A DNA stretch of 64,000 nt from Cylindrotheca closterium (taxonomy: Eukaryota; Bacillariophyta; Bacillariophyceae; Bacillariales; Bacillariaceae): the NCBI GenBank assembly GCA_933822405.4, contig CAKOGP040000446.1, positions 182,737 to 246,736 of the forward strand. Reading direction: 5' to 3'. Below, piece by piece: positions 49,560-60,930 of the stretch. Each line of letters starts with the position of its first letter. Within the stretch, counting starts at the first letter, position 1. Under the pieces are notes generated by a model. The model saw only the letters and a program-made list of their open reading frames with translations, searched no databases and had not been told where the DNA came from. Both the position numbers and the translations under genes were made by a program.

Positions 49560-51830
49560 ATGAGAATCTCTCTCTTTTCCTGGTTGCTTTCCTTTCTCTG
49601 CTTGGCGGCAACCGTCCAGGCAGCCTCCCACATGGGATCGGAAGCAGCCTCCCTGAAAGGCTACCTGGTGGACAACAAGTGCCTGGAACTCTGTGCCAAC
49701 ACCCCCGAGGGCACAGCCTGTGCTCCGGACGGGACCAATCCCGTTTTCGAGCCAGCGAAACATACTGGTTGGTGCCTCTTGCTCCAGGTTTGCATCGACT
49801 CTGGATACTCCCTCGTTTCGCCAACTCCAAACCCTGACACTGGGAAGCATGATGTTCTTCTTGGATTTTCGGGAGAGGAAGCTCAGGCAACAATTTTGGA
49901 GTTCATTCAGAAAGGAACTTCGGGTATGTTCCCACTGGTGGAAGTTATGTATGATAACGATAAAATGATGAACACAGACGGCGTCCCTGTCGCTTCGACC
50001 AATGTTGTCGTCCAAGATCCTTGGGCTACGGATGACACCAAATACACTGGTGATGAAACCTACCAAGTGGAATGTCTCGATTCTACCGCTCCTGACATCG
50101 CTGCCAATAATATGTGCTACCGATCGGATGTGGATGTTTCGGTAGAAGGTGATGTGATCACCATTGAGAGTAACGGATGTCCTGATCATGCCAATATGGC
50201 TGGTAGCAAGGGTACCATTGCCAACTCGCAACCCGATCCAACTCCTGGTAATAATGGCCAAGGCAGTGGTGGCTGCGGAACTTCTGGTGGCTGCGGAGCT
50301 TGTGGTGGCGGCTGTGGCGGTGGATGCGGAGCTGCATCCACTGAACCCAAGAATATCGAAATCGAATGGACCGTCACTGCTTACGAGAACATTACTGCTT
50401 ATGTTGGAGATACTCTGACCTTTACCTACACGCCCTTCCACGATGTGTCCATGCAGAAGGCATACGACTGCGACGACATGGACAGTGTCCTTTTGGCAGG
50501 CGTCGACGATTCGCCCTTTGTCTTTACTTTTACCGAAGAACACATGCCACTTACAATCTTTGCATGCCAACAACCAGGTCATTGTGCGGCCAACCAAATC
50601 ATTGCCATTGAAGTCAAGGAACACGAATGGAAGTGTGGTGCCGGATGCGGTGCAGGATGTGGAGCAGGTTGCGGGGCTGGCTGTGGTGCCGGATGTGGCG
50701 CCGGGTGCGGAGCAGGTTGTGGAGCTGGCTGTGATGCCGGATGCGGAGCTGGTTGTGGAGCTGGATGTGGTGCCACTTGTGGTGCCACTTGTGGTGCCAC
50801 TTGTGGTGCTGGATGTGGAGCCACTTGCGGTGCAATGAGGAGACTACAGACTCCCAATAATACTAGTTGCGGAGCAGACTGTGGTGCCGGGTGTGGAGCA
50901 GGCTGTGGTGCTGGATGTGGAGCAGGCTGTGGTACTGGATGTGGTACTGGATGTGGTACTGGATGTGGAGGCTGCGGTGCTTGTGGAGGCTGTGGAAGCT
51001 GTGGAAGCTCCCAGAATGATGGCAACGGCTCCGGTGATATTACCCCTCACTATCAACATTACATGATGACCATTCCTTCTGATCCAGGAATGCCCGGTGA
51101 GGCTACTTATTTCCAAGGGGACGATGTCGTCGGATTAATGTCCAATGGGGTTCTCCTTGATAGCCATCAAGCAACATGGGCCTACGATAGCTGCGTTGGG
51201 CATTCAGATCGCAAGCACCAATACCATTACCATATCCCACCTTACTGCATGCTCAAGTCTATGGGAATTCCTGTCCCAGACACACCCGATTGGTGGACCA
51301 ATGACGAAGGCACTGAAGTTCGTGCTTACGGAGACATGGCAGCTCAATTCCCAAGCTCTTCCTCGAACACCATGGTATCTCAAACAACAATCTCTTTTAT
51401 GCCAACCCCAGTCATTGGTTTCGCTCGTGATGGTTTCCCTATTTTCGGCCCCTACGATGACAAAGGAACGTTGATGACTTCTTCCGGTGGCGATCTCGAT
51501 GAATGCAACGGCAAAACGGATAGTAAGGGCAACTACGGTTACTACCTAACCGTAGATCCTCCATTTGCACCACCTTGTCTCCGTGGTGAAATGGGCGTCT
51601 TTAGTTACATCACCACCGACAAGACCTGTCCCGCCGAAGGTATCGATAACACCTTTTTGACTCAGTCTCAGATCACAGCATGCGAAAATTCTGAGTCCTT
51701 TGAAGAGGCTGCTGCCTGTGTGGGTGCAGGGGATGGAAGCCGCGGAGTGAGCGGAGCGAATGGCAAACAAACTTATTTGGTTACGGCTCTGGCCCTGGTC
51801 GTCGGTGTCCTTTCGCTTCTTGTTGCCTAA
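49560..51830 (+). CDS. Secreted phytocyanin-like / (Gly-Ala-Gly-Cys)n / YHYH-domain protein
   Basis: 756 residues, single exon, signal peptide (RISLFSWLLSFLCLAATVQA). Region 1 (about 30-125) is a Cys-containing domain (GYLVDNKCLELC .. HTGWCLLLQVC). A Gly/Cys linker (GGCGTSGGCGACGGGCGG) leads to a cupredoxin fold (about 264-357) with FHDVSM, YDCD and FACQQPGHCAANQ. The His, Cys and His ligands are there, and the axial position is Gln, as in stellacyanin. Next comes a tract of some 30 GAGC-type units (about 358-485) interrupted by MRRLQTPNNTS. Then a YHYH domain (about 500-700: HSDRKHQYHYHIPPYC, GFARDGFPIFGPYDDKG, LDECNGKTDSKGNYGYYLT) and a C-terminal hydrophobic anchor (TYLVTALALVVGVLSLLVA). 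Copper binding at the surface is inferred; YHYH function is not established. Confidence 0.9.
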   Translation: MRISLFSWLLSFLCLAATVQAASHMGSEAASLKGYLVDNKCLELCANTPEGTACAPDGTNPVFEPAKHTGWCLLLQVCIDSGYSLVSPTPNPDTGKHDVLLGFSGEEAQATILEFIQKGTSGMFPLVEVMYDNDKMMNTDGVPVASTNVVVQDPWATDDTKYTGDETYQVECLDSTAPDIAANNMCYRSDVDVSVEGDVITIESNGCPDHANMAGSKGTIANSQPDPTPGNNGQGSGGCGTSGGCGACGGGCGGGCGAASTEPKNIEIEWTVTAYENITAYVGDTLTFTYTPFHDVSMQKAYDCDDMDSVLLAGVDDSPFVFTFTEEHMPLTIFACQQPGHCAANQIIAIEVKEHEWKCGAGCGAGCGAGCGAGCGAGCGAGCGAGCGAGCDAGCGAGCGAGCGATCGATCGATCGAGCGATCGAMRRLQTPNNTSCGADCGAGCGAGCGAGCGAGCGTGCGTGCGTGCGGCGACGGCGSCGSSQNDGNGSGDITPHYQHYMMTIPSDPGMPGEATYFQGDDVVGLMSNGVLLDSHQATWAYDSCVGHSDRKHQYHYHIPPYCMLKSMGIPVPDTPDWWTNDEGTEVRAYGDMAAQFPSSSSNTMVSQTTISFMPTPVIGFARDGFPIFGPYDDKGTLMTSSGGDLDECNGKTDSKGNYGYYLTVDPPFAPPCLRGEMGVFSYITTDKTCPAEGIDNTFLTQSQITACENSESFEEAAACVGAGDGSRGVSGANGKQTYLVTALALVVGVLSLLVA

Positions 51831-52838
51831 TTTAGGATTATAATATATTTTTAATTGTTATGTAAAGTCTATATCTGTGCGTGGTTTCATTCTCAATGTA
51901 GCCTCTATAGCTGTTTATCCATCCTGCCTTGATCGATTGGAACTAAACGGGAACACGACTTGCCCTATACCTGGACACCTTGCCAAGATCCATGGCTTTT
52001 TGACTTCAGTATTCTAGCATGAATGCTGATTTTCGAATGAATATAGTCCAGCTTCAAGAGAGCGACAATGGAAGAGGCCGACGAATCAGACCAATCAATC
52101 GATATATGAATATGCTAAATCCAGATCTAACAGCACCATTTTTTTGGGTAAGAGATTGAAGCAACTTTCAATTCGGACGAGAATCCTTTCGAATCCTTTG
52201 TCAAATTACGCTTTTGCATCGCATCCGCGCAACGATCAACGATGCTTGACGGATTGATCGATTCATTCATCATACCGCCAATATCAATGAAAGCGTTCAA
52301 GTCTCGGTGTTTTTTTCATTCGTTGGTGATCTTATTGTACAAGTCTTCCATCTTCTGTCCGATTCTCAGGGTTTGTAGTTTCACTTTGCGATTGGATGTA
52401 TCTTGTCGTGGTGTGGTGTGAAATTTTGTGACGTATCTTTTGTCAGCGAAACGGAGTCTCTCTAATTAGAGAAATGGAATCAAATTCCGAAGTCTAACAC
52501 CACGTCAGAAATGTAGATGCCATTATACTTGTATCCGTATCCATAGATATCGATATGTTAAATACCTCGAAAATCTGCCTTGTTCGCATTTTGGATTGAA
52601 ATTCGTCGCGTCATTCACCGACATCTTCAGTGTCAACTAACTATCTTCTTTTGATACGATACTTCAATACCTACCTCCAAGAAAGTAGCGCTTGCAGTCG
52701 GACAGAAAAAAAAAGATTGCTTGACAACATACCGTACTGTAGCTCACAGTTCAACCCGAAGCCTCAAGTACACCGACAGCTGAATCACCACATCCATCAC
52801 CTACCTACACTAATCTGATCCTTCTCCTTAAAGATAGT
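51831..52838. other. Intergenic, no gene seen
   Basis: About 1 kb; 3' end of the YHYH gene and promoter of the first metallophosphoesterase. Only short frames without features. Confidence 0.5.
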
Positions 52839-54794
52839 ATGAAGTTTCCAAGATCCAAGATCCTGCAGCTTCCATTGGCAATCATGACGACGATGATGAT
52901 GATGCCAACGACTGTGGTTTCCTTTGCTCCTTCTCTTCAGCGAGGGGGAAAAGTGAGCCGTCATTCCACACAGGCCATTCGGTTTTCCACCCTGTTGTTT
53001 GACAAGAAACAGAACAAAGACACCAGCACAACAGATCGTTCCGAGCTCGTGGATGCCAACCAATGGCTCGAGGCGGCGGTCTCCTCTACCTTGAAGACAG
53101 GCGGCTTTGATGAGTCCTCCTTCTTGGTGGGTATCTTGGGGGATTTGCACATTGATCCTCGCAAGATGGAGGATTACGAAGAGGGTAAAAACGACTGGAA
53201 ACCCATTTTTGAAGCCGCGCAACAAGCTCATGGCAATACCTGCCTGGTCAGTTTGGGAGACTTGGGCGAATCCAAAAACTGTGATCATAACGAAGCCAAC
53301 CCAGCCGAGCTATTTGCTGGTACTACCTTGTGCCATGAAATGGCCGCCGACTTTTTGGGCAACATGGCGGAAGGAGTACCCTACGAAGTGATTGGCGGCA
53401 ATCACGATTTGGAAGGAATTGACGAGTTTGATACGGACAAGGAAAACTTGGAGGTCTTTATGAAAACTCACGGCAAGCCAACTCCACACTTTTGTCGCCA
53501 AGTGGCGGACAAGACCTTGTTGGTGGGCCTGGGATCGACCGTCTTTCGAGATGCTCCATTTACGTCGCACGAAGTCATTGTGGATCAAGCTCAAATCGAT
53601 TGGTTTGAAAATTTGCTCAAGACACATCCCGCCGACGACGACTGGAAGATCTTTGTCTTTACCCATGCTCCACCGAATGGGTCTGGACTCAGAATTATTC
53701 AAGAAAACCATGTTGTCAATGGCTGTTGCTGGCTGAACCATTCCAACGAAGGCCAGTGCCGCAAATTTATTGAACTAGTGAGAGAACATCGATCCATCAA
53801 GGCTTGGTTCTCGGGACACTTTCATTTGGGACAAGATTACCAAGATTCCATTACCTTTCCTACCATTCCCATGGAAGAAGGACCATATCCCAATCGAGGA
53901 TCCTGTGTCTTTGCCCAGACGTCAGTCATGCGCAAGGGAACTGCGCGAGATGGTCGTCAGCAATCTCGATTGCTACGAGGCAACAAGGATGGCTTTGAAA
54001 TTTGCACGGTCGACCACCAAGCAGGGGGCAAGATTCGATTGGATGCTACCATAACCTATCGTGACAACAGTCACGAAGTAGGAATCTACATGCACGACGA
54101 CAAGGCCTACGAGCACGACAATTATTTCAAGGTCTATCAACCCACCGAGGGTGATTTGCAGTTTGTCTGTGGAGCTGATACTGACGAAGTCTGTTCCATC
54201 ACTGACGACGACCCAGTCACCATGGAGACCAAAGCTTGGTGGAGACTGTCTAGCAACAGAGTGTTGGGTGTCCTGAACGGCATGTTGCTCGAGTACGACC
54301 AGTCGACTTTGGCACCTTTGGGACTGGTCTTGACGAAGGAAGAATTGTTAGGGAAGAGCATCACAGTTGTCGACTCTGGCATTGAAGAATGTATAGTTGA
54401 TGATTTTGACGATGAAAATGAGGGAATGGAAGGAGCTGAACATTGCATCAAGGAACGGGAACAAGCCGTCTTGGTGCATGACTTGGAAACGAATATTGTC
54501 ACCATTGTCCAACCGAATGAGGATGGATCGTATTGGCGAAAAATTGTCCGTAATAAGATTGCTCGCATGAAGGAAAAGCGACGAGAACAAGCAGCCATTC
54601 AATACATTCAGGAACGAGCTGGAATGGACGACAAAGAAGCTAAAAAATCGATTCAATCGACATGGGTAAGTACTTCTATTTTTATTACGAGAATGGGCGA
54701 TAGCCGGATGCTGTGTGATATCAGAATCTAACCTTTTCTACCATCTCTCTGTCAACAGGGACCTTATACAAGTACCTCTGGAAACGCACTGTAG
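52839..54794 (+). CDS. Plastid-type metallophosphoesterase, tandem copy 1
   Basis: Exons 52839-54665 and 54759-54794 (intron 93 nt, GTAAGT..CAACAG), 620 residues. The N-terminus is a signal peptide ending in VVSFAPSL with Phe29, the diatom bipartite plastid-targeting pattern, followed by a Ser/Arg-rich transit-like stretch. The calcineurin-like core has all five metal motifs: GDLH (101-104), GDLG (140-143), GGNHD (186-190), FTHAPP (His276) and SGHFHLGQ (His327, His329). The region after the core (about 380-600) is conserved among the three copies and includes MLLEYDQSTLAPLGLVLTKEELLG and a basic Arg/Lys/Glu helix near the end. The last exon adds only GPYTSTSGNAL. The substrate is unknown; a stromal or plastid-membrane phosphoesterase is inferred. 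Confidence 0.9.
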
Positions 54795-55800
54795 TATTTT
54801 TTGCTTCGTCCAAGAGGGACACGGAGTCTGCAGTCATCTTCTTCCTCTTGTCGGAACAAACTAGATTGAACAAGATAATACCGTTCACTTCACATGGCAT
54901 TTCCCGTGAATAAATCAAACATTGTAGATTTTCATTTCAGATATTGTATCCTCTGCTGTCCTATTATTAGTTCAACACTGGCGGTTCCACCCCCACACTG
55001 GTCAATGAACGGGACGATGGATTGTAGCGTCACCAACACATCATCTGCTGGTCCACTGCTGTTGACTTCTCAGAGTTCTCGGCGAGGAGGCTACAGCAGT
55101 AGATCGGCCTTCTACGCAGTCAATCCTCAACAAATCCGATTGCATGATATCATCACCGATGCTTTGTTCACTCCCCTGAACCAAGATTCAAGAAGGGACT
55201 GCAATGGCAGCTCTTGTCTCTAGAGGTAGAGGGAAAAGTGCCTCAGAAGTACATCCTATTTTAAATTCTGATTCCGAAACAAATTCTTATTGTTCTTCGT
55301 TGCTTCTATGAACCGCACAGCGAAGCAAGTGGATATAGTAGTGCTGTCTTTGTTCCAAAAAGTGTCGCATGGTGCATCGACTCTTTGCGCTTGGGATTGA
55401 AATTCGCATTCTACAGTGCTTCCAAAGAACCTCAAAGAAGATTGAACTAACGATAAGTCACGCATGTCAGATCGGAAGTTAATGCCTTTTACTTCGTATC
55501 TGAAGCAAATATATATGCAGTTGTAGAACAACTCGACGATATTTTTTGCTCACATTTGGATCCTATTTCGTCACCGTATCTGTCAAATTTGAATTGATGG
55601 GTAATCAGAAGGAGCGTTTGTACTAGGTGGTATCGAAAGGAATAGAGATTCGAAATTGTGAAGACGCAACAATAAGCTCACAATATTTCAAATCGACCTT
55701 ATTGAAAGGATCTAACCATCAGCGAAAGCGACAAGTACTAGTACGTCTATTGCTAATTCACCATCTACTACATAGCACTTCAACAAATATTATAGCCACA
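54795..55800. other. Intergenic, no gene seen
   Basis: About 1 kb between metallophosphoesterase copies 1 and 2. No supported gene; a 109-codon frame at 54894 has no recognisable features. Confidence 0.5.
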
Positions 55801-57697
55801 ATGACGATTTCAAATTCCAAGATCCAGCTTTCATTGGCCATCACCGTTATGATGCTTTCAACAACTGAGGTGTTTTCCTTTACTCCTCCCACTCTGCGAA
55901 AACGACAAGTAAGTCTTCGAACGGAGACAATGCTTTCGACTCCCTTCTTTGACAAGAGCGATGGCATGACCGATCGTTCCGAGCTCGTGGAGGCCGAACA
56001 ATGGCTCGACGCGGCTGTCTCCTCTACCTTGAAGACTGGCGGCTTTGATGAGTCCTCCTTCTTGGTGGGCATATTAGGTGATTTGCACATTGATCCCCGT
56101 AAAATGGAAGACTACGAAGACGGCAAAAAAGATTGGAAACCCATTTTTGATGCTGCCCAGCTTGCCCACGGCAATACCTGCCTGGTCAGTTTGGGAGACT
56201 TGGGGGAATCCAAGAATTGCGATCACAACAAAGACAACCCAGCCGAGCTCTATTCTGGTACGACCTTGTGTCATGAAGTCGCGGCAGACTTTTTGAGCAA
56301 CCTCGCACCGGGAATACCATATGAAGTGATTGGTGGCAACCACGATCTCGAGGGAATTGACGAATTTGCTACTGATGAAGAGAACTTGGAAGCCTTTATG
56401 AAGGCTCACGGCAAGCGACGTCCACAGTTCTGTCATCAAGTGGCTGACAAGACCTTGTTGGTCGGGTTGGGGTCCACCGTCTTTCGAGATGCCCCTTACA
56501 CTTCTCATGAAGTTATCATCGATCAAGCCCAAATCGATTGGTTTGAAGATTTACTCAAGAATCATCCAGCCGATGAAGATTGGAAGATCTTTGTGTTTAC
56601 CCATGCTCCACCGAATGGATCTGGACTCAGAATCATTCAAGAAAACCATGTTGTCAATGGCTGCTGCTGGCTGAACCATTCGGATGAAAGTCAATGCAGA
56701 AAGTTCATTGAACTTGTGAGAGAACATCGGTCCATCAAGGCTTGGTTCTCTGGTCACTTTCATCTGGGTCAAGACTATCAAGATTCGATCACATTTCCCA
56801 CCATTCCTGTGGAAGAAGGACCCTATCCCAATCGAGGATCTTGTGTCTTTGCCCAGACATCGGTAATTGGAAAGGGAACTTCGCGAGATGGTCGCCAACA
56901 ATCTCGATTGCTGAGAGGCAACAAGGACGGCTTTGAGATCTGCACTGTCGACCACAAGGAGGGAGGCAAGATTCGATTGGATGCCACCATCACCTACAGT
57001 GACAATTCGCATGCAGTCGGAATCTACATGCATGACGACGCAGCTTACGAGCATGACAATTATTTCAAGGTCTACCAACCCGTTGAAGGCGATCAGCAGT
57101 ACGTCCGTGGAGCTGATACCCAAGAAGTCTGTTCTATCACCGATAATGATCCAGTTACCATGGACACCAAGGCTTGGTGGAGGTTGTCGAACAACAGAGT
57201 CTTGGGTGTCTTGAACGGCATGCTACTTGAATACGATCAATCGACCTTGGCACCTTTGGGACTGGTCTTGACCAAAGAAGAACTGTTAGGCAAGAGTATC
57301 ACAGTCGTGGACTCAGGCATTGCTGATTCTGACGATATGGAAGGAGACGAGTGCGAACGAGAACAAGCTGTCTTGGTTCACGACCTGGAAACCAAGCAGA
57401 CTACTATTGTTCAACCGAATGAGGATGGCTCGTATTGGCGCAAAATTGTTCGCAACAAGATTGCTCGTATGCAAGAAAAGCGACGAGAACAAGCGGCCAT
57501 CCAATATATTCAAGAACGAGCTGGATTGGAGGAGAAAGAAGCCAAGAAAGCGATCCAATCGACCTGGGTAAGTTGCAAATTGGTACGACGGGCATATTCT
57601 TTCTTATCATCAGAGTCTAACTAAGTTCTACTCTTCCTCTTCGGATCATCAGGGACCATACACAACGACCTCTGGAAATGCTCTTCAAAGTGCCTAA
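55801..57697 (+). CDS. Plastid-type metallophosphoesterase, tandem copy 2
   Basis: Exons 55801-57567 and 57653-57697 (intron 85 nt, GTAAGT..ATCAG), 603 residues. The ATG at 55801 is chosen because it aligns with copy 3 (ISNSKIQLSLAIT) and opens straight into the signal peptide; the frame is open upstream. The presequence ends VFSFTPPTL with Phe27, again plastid-like. Core motifs GDLH, GDLG, GGNHD, THAPP and GHFHLGQ are intact. Compared with copies 1 and 3 the acidic loop near the C-terminus is shorter (SDDMEGDECERE). The last exon encodes GPYTTTSGNALQSA, three residues longer than in the other copies. Probably the same reaction as its neighbours; specialisation is not visible. Confidence 0.9.
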
Positions 57698-58574
57698 ATC
57701 CTTCATCCGTGGGCTCGATCTTTCATCCGCGTAGAAAGCTTCTTCCAAAACGACTATGCCGCATATTGAATATGAACTGTCAGAACAGACGAAAATGGAA
57801 GAAAGAAATACTTTTCGATCGACATGGCAGCTCGTCCTCGGCAATACATCAATTTTGTATATTTACTTTTTAGCTAGCTAGGTAGCAGCATCCTACGATC
57901 TTATATTTTTCCAATTCACACAATTTTCACGGAACTCTAGCAGGCTCGTTGCTATTACTTCGTCAGTCGTTGGTGGTGTTGCATGAAACTGAAATCTTCC
58001 TTCAGATGCCGGTATCTTTTGAAAAAAATGTTGAGAAGTCAAATCTTTTTTCTTCCCCATCACTTGTTTTTGAATTCCGATTCGGATTCTGATTCGGAAT
58101 TCTGATTCTCGATCTTCCGGAAACAAATGCGAAGCAGGATTCGACCAGACTTTTATTCAAGTCTGGATTCTCCATTCCGTAATAACCGTGTGTGAAACGC
58201 CTCAAAAAAATATCTCTATCTTCCCTAACCCCAATGATTATATTCGTATCCATATATTTCCTATTTGCACTGCCGGCTTATTCGTGCTTCTGATTGAAGG
58301 AGGAAAGGTAGAAGTGTTTTTATTCATATTGAGCAAAGTCAATATTTGAAAAATCCTCTAATTCCGAAAACGGAAAGAAGACCTCTTAATTTGATTGGCA
58401 ACTTTTCACATTTTCACAAAATCCAAAGCGACTGAACATAGGATAATCCAACCAAAGGACAAGCACCAAATACCAAGACAAGTAATCATTCTCTATCTAT
58501 CTTCCAAACCAGTAAATATACCAAAGCAATACGATCCCTTTACAAATAGAACAAATTTCGAACAGTTCTAAACC
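57698..58574. other. Intergenic, no gene seen
   Basis: About 880 nt between metallophosphoesterase copies 2 and 3; contains short repeats of GATTC/GGAATTC type near 58070-58110. No gene recognised. Confidence 0.5.
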
Positions 58575-60482
58575 ATGAAGACTTCCAATTCCAAAATTCA
58601 ACTTTCATTGGCCATCACAATGATGATTCCACCAATAGTGGTCTCCTTTACTCCTCCCACACTACGAAGCCGACAAACGAGTCTTCGAACTGAGACAAGG
58701 CTTTCTACCCCCTTCTTCGACCGGAACGATGGCATGGCGAATCGCTCCGAACTCGTGGATGCTAAAGATTGGATCGATGCTGCAGTCGCGTCTACCTTGA
58801 AATCAGGCGGATTTGACGAGTCTTCCTTCTTGGTGGGCATATTGGGTGACTTGCACATAGATCCTCGCAAAATGGAAGATTATGAAGAAGGTAAAAACGA
58901 TTGGAAACCCATTTTTGAAGCTGCCCAGCAAGCCCATGGTAATACTTGCCTTGTGTCGCTGGGAGACTTGGGGGAATCAAAAAATTGTGACCACAACAAA
59001 GACAACCCAGCCGAGCTCTTTTCCGGTACTACTTTGTGCCACGAGATCGCGGCCGATTTCTTGGGCAACGTCGCAACTGGGGTACCATATGAAGTGATTG
59101 GCGGCAACCACGATCTCGAGGGAATTGACGAATTTGCTACTGATGAAGAGAACTTGGAAGCTTTCATGAAGGCCCACAACAAGCCAACTCCTCAGTTCTG
59201 TCATCAAGTGGCTGACAAGACCTTGTTGGTCGGATTAGGATCCACCGTCTTTCGAGATGCCCCTTACACTTCTCATGAAGTGATCATCGATCAAGCCCAA
59301 ATCGATTGGTTTGAAGATTTGCTCAAGAACCATCCAGCCGACGACGACTGGAAGATCTTTGTGTTTACCCATGCTCCACCCAATGGATCTGGACTAAGAA
59401 TCATTCAAGAAAACCATGTTGTCAATGGCTGCTGCTGGCTGAACCATTCGGATGAAAGTCAATGCAGAAAGTTCATTGAACTTGTGAGAGAACATCGATG
59501 CATCAAAGCCTGGTTCTCTGGTCACTTTCACTTGGGTCAAGACTATCAAGATTCGATCACATTCCCTACGATTCCCATAGAAGAAGGTCCCTATCCTCAT
59601 CGAGGATCCTGTGTCTTTGCCCAAACCTCGGTCATGCGTAAGGGTACATCCCGAGACGGCCGTCAACAATCTCGATTGCTAAGAGGCAACAAGCATGGGT
59701 TCGAAATTTGTACTGTGGACCACCAGGAGGGAGGAAAGATTCGATTAGACGCGACCATTACATACTCCGATAACAGTAATGAAGTGGGAATCTACATGCA
59801 TGACGACGCAGCTTACGAGCATGACAATTATTTCAAGGTGTACCAACCAACAGAAGGCGATTTGCAGTACGTTCGTGGAGCTGATACCGACGAACAAAGT
59901 TCCATTACCGATGATGATCCAGTCACCATGGACACCAAGGCTTGGTGGCGGTTATCGAACAACAGAGTCTTGGGTGTCTTAAATGGCATGCTGCTGGAAT
60001 ATGATGAATCGACCTTGGCACCCTTGGGTTTGGTCTTGACCAAAGAAGAATTGTTAGGCAACAGCATTACCGTGGTGGACTCTGGCATTGAAGATTGCTT
60101 TACTGAATTTGACGATGCAAGTGAGGGAATGGAAGGAGCCGAATGCTGCAAGGAACGAGAGCAAGCTATTTTGGTGCATGACTTGAAAACTAATAATGTT
60201 ACCATTGCTCAGCCGAATGAGGATGGTTCGTATTGGCGCAAAATTGTTCGCAACAAGATTGCTCGTATGGAGGAAAAGCGACGAGAACAAGCTGCAATTC
60301 AATACATTCAAGAGCAAGCTGGACTGGACGATAAAGATGCCAAGACATCGATTCAATCGACCTGGGTAAGTGGCAATGGTTATGAAGATCAATTGTGTGC
60401 TGATGCCTTCTATCAGAGTCTAACTTTTGTATTCATGAATCAACAGGGACCATACACGTCGACCTCTGGAAACGCGCTGTAA
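58575..60482 (+). CDS. Plastid-type metallophosphoesterase, tandem copy 3
   Basis: Exons 58575-60365 and 60447-60482, 608 residues when spliced. The intron (81 nt, GTAAGTGG..CAACAG) is a multiple of three and has no in-frame stop, so an unspliced message would still encode the same C-terminus with 27 extra residues. The presequence ends VVSFTPPTL with Phe25, plastid-like. All core metal motifs are intact. It is closer to copy 2 in the presequence and to copy 1 in the acidic loop near the C-terminus (EGMEGAECCKEREQA). One Ser to Cys change lies before AWFSGHFH (REHRCIKAW). Confidence 0.9.
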   Translation: MKTSNSKIQLSLAITMMIPPIVVSFTPPTLRSRQTSLRTETRLSTPFFDRNDGMANRSELVDAKDWIDAAVASTLKSGGFDESSFLVGILGDLHIDPRKMEDYEEGKNDWKPIFEAAQQAHGNTCLVSLGDLGESKNCDHNKDNPAELFSGTTLCHEIAADFLGNVATGVPYEVIGGNHDLEGIDEFATDEENLEAFMKAHNKPTPQFCHQVADKTLLVGLGSTVFRDAPYTSHEVIIDQAQIDWFEDLLKNHPADDDWKIFVFTHAPPNGSGLRIIQENHVVNGCCWLNHSDESQCRKFIELVREHRCIKAWFSGHFHLGQDYQDSITFPTIPIEEGPYPHRGSCVFAQTSVMRKGTSRDGRQQSRLLRGNKHGFEICTVDHQEGGKIRLDATITYSDNSNEVGIYMHDDAAYEHDNYFKVYQPTEGDLQYVRGADTDEQSSITDDDPVTMDTKAWWRLSNNRVLGVLNGMLLEYDESTLAPLGLVLTKEELLGNSITVVDSGIEDCFTEFDDASEGMEGAECCKEREQAILVHDLKTNNVTIAQPNEDGSYWRKIVRNKIARMEEKRREQAAIQYIQEQAGLDDKDAKTSIQSTWVSGNGYEDQLCADAFYQSLTFVFMNQQGPYTSTSGNAL

Positions 60483-60930
60483 AAGCCCGGTCGATTGATT
60501 CAATCCTTCGTTCGAGAAGCACCCACCGTCTAGTCGCTTCATTCGAAACAGGTGCAATCGAAGCAAAGAAGACTAATGGAACAGATACGTTATTCTGGTC
60601 TTCCTGTCTGCGTTCATCATACGTCTTCACTGTGGGCCTATACATGTATGCCCGATTGATGGAAGATATGTTCATCAAAGTCGCCTTTTCAAAGGTGGAG
60701 CAGACACCAGCACTGGAATGCACGGAATATGGCAACATCTGCTTTGATCCATGGGCAATAATTTGCTAAAAAATTGAATTCACTTAGCCACTTGCCATTG
60801 CACCTCGATGACTCTTGATTTTAGCTGCAGTAAGCCATCCGATCCCTTTCTTGAAAGCTCCAAAAGGGCCAGCAAAGAAGTGATGACAGCCTCGTTCATG
60901 CACAATTTACGCGTCTTAAAGTGTGAAGGA
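60483..60930. other. Convergent intergenic region
   Basis: About 450 nt between the 3' ends of the metallophosphoesterase and the helicase-associated-repeat gene. Short frames only. Confidence 0.5.

Noticed and set aside
50579..51025. Minus-strand Pro/His/Gln repeat frame
   Set aside because: Complement of the GAGC-coding tract of the YHYH protein.
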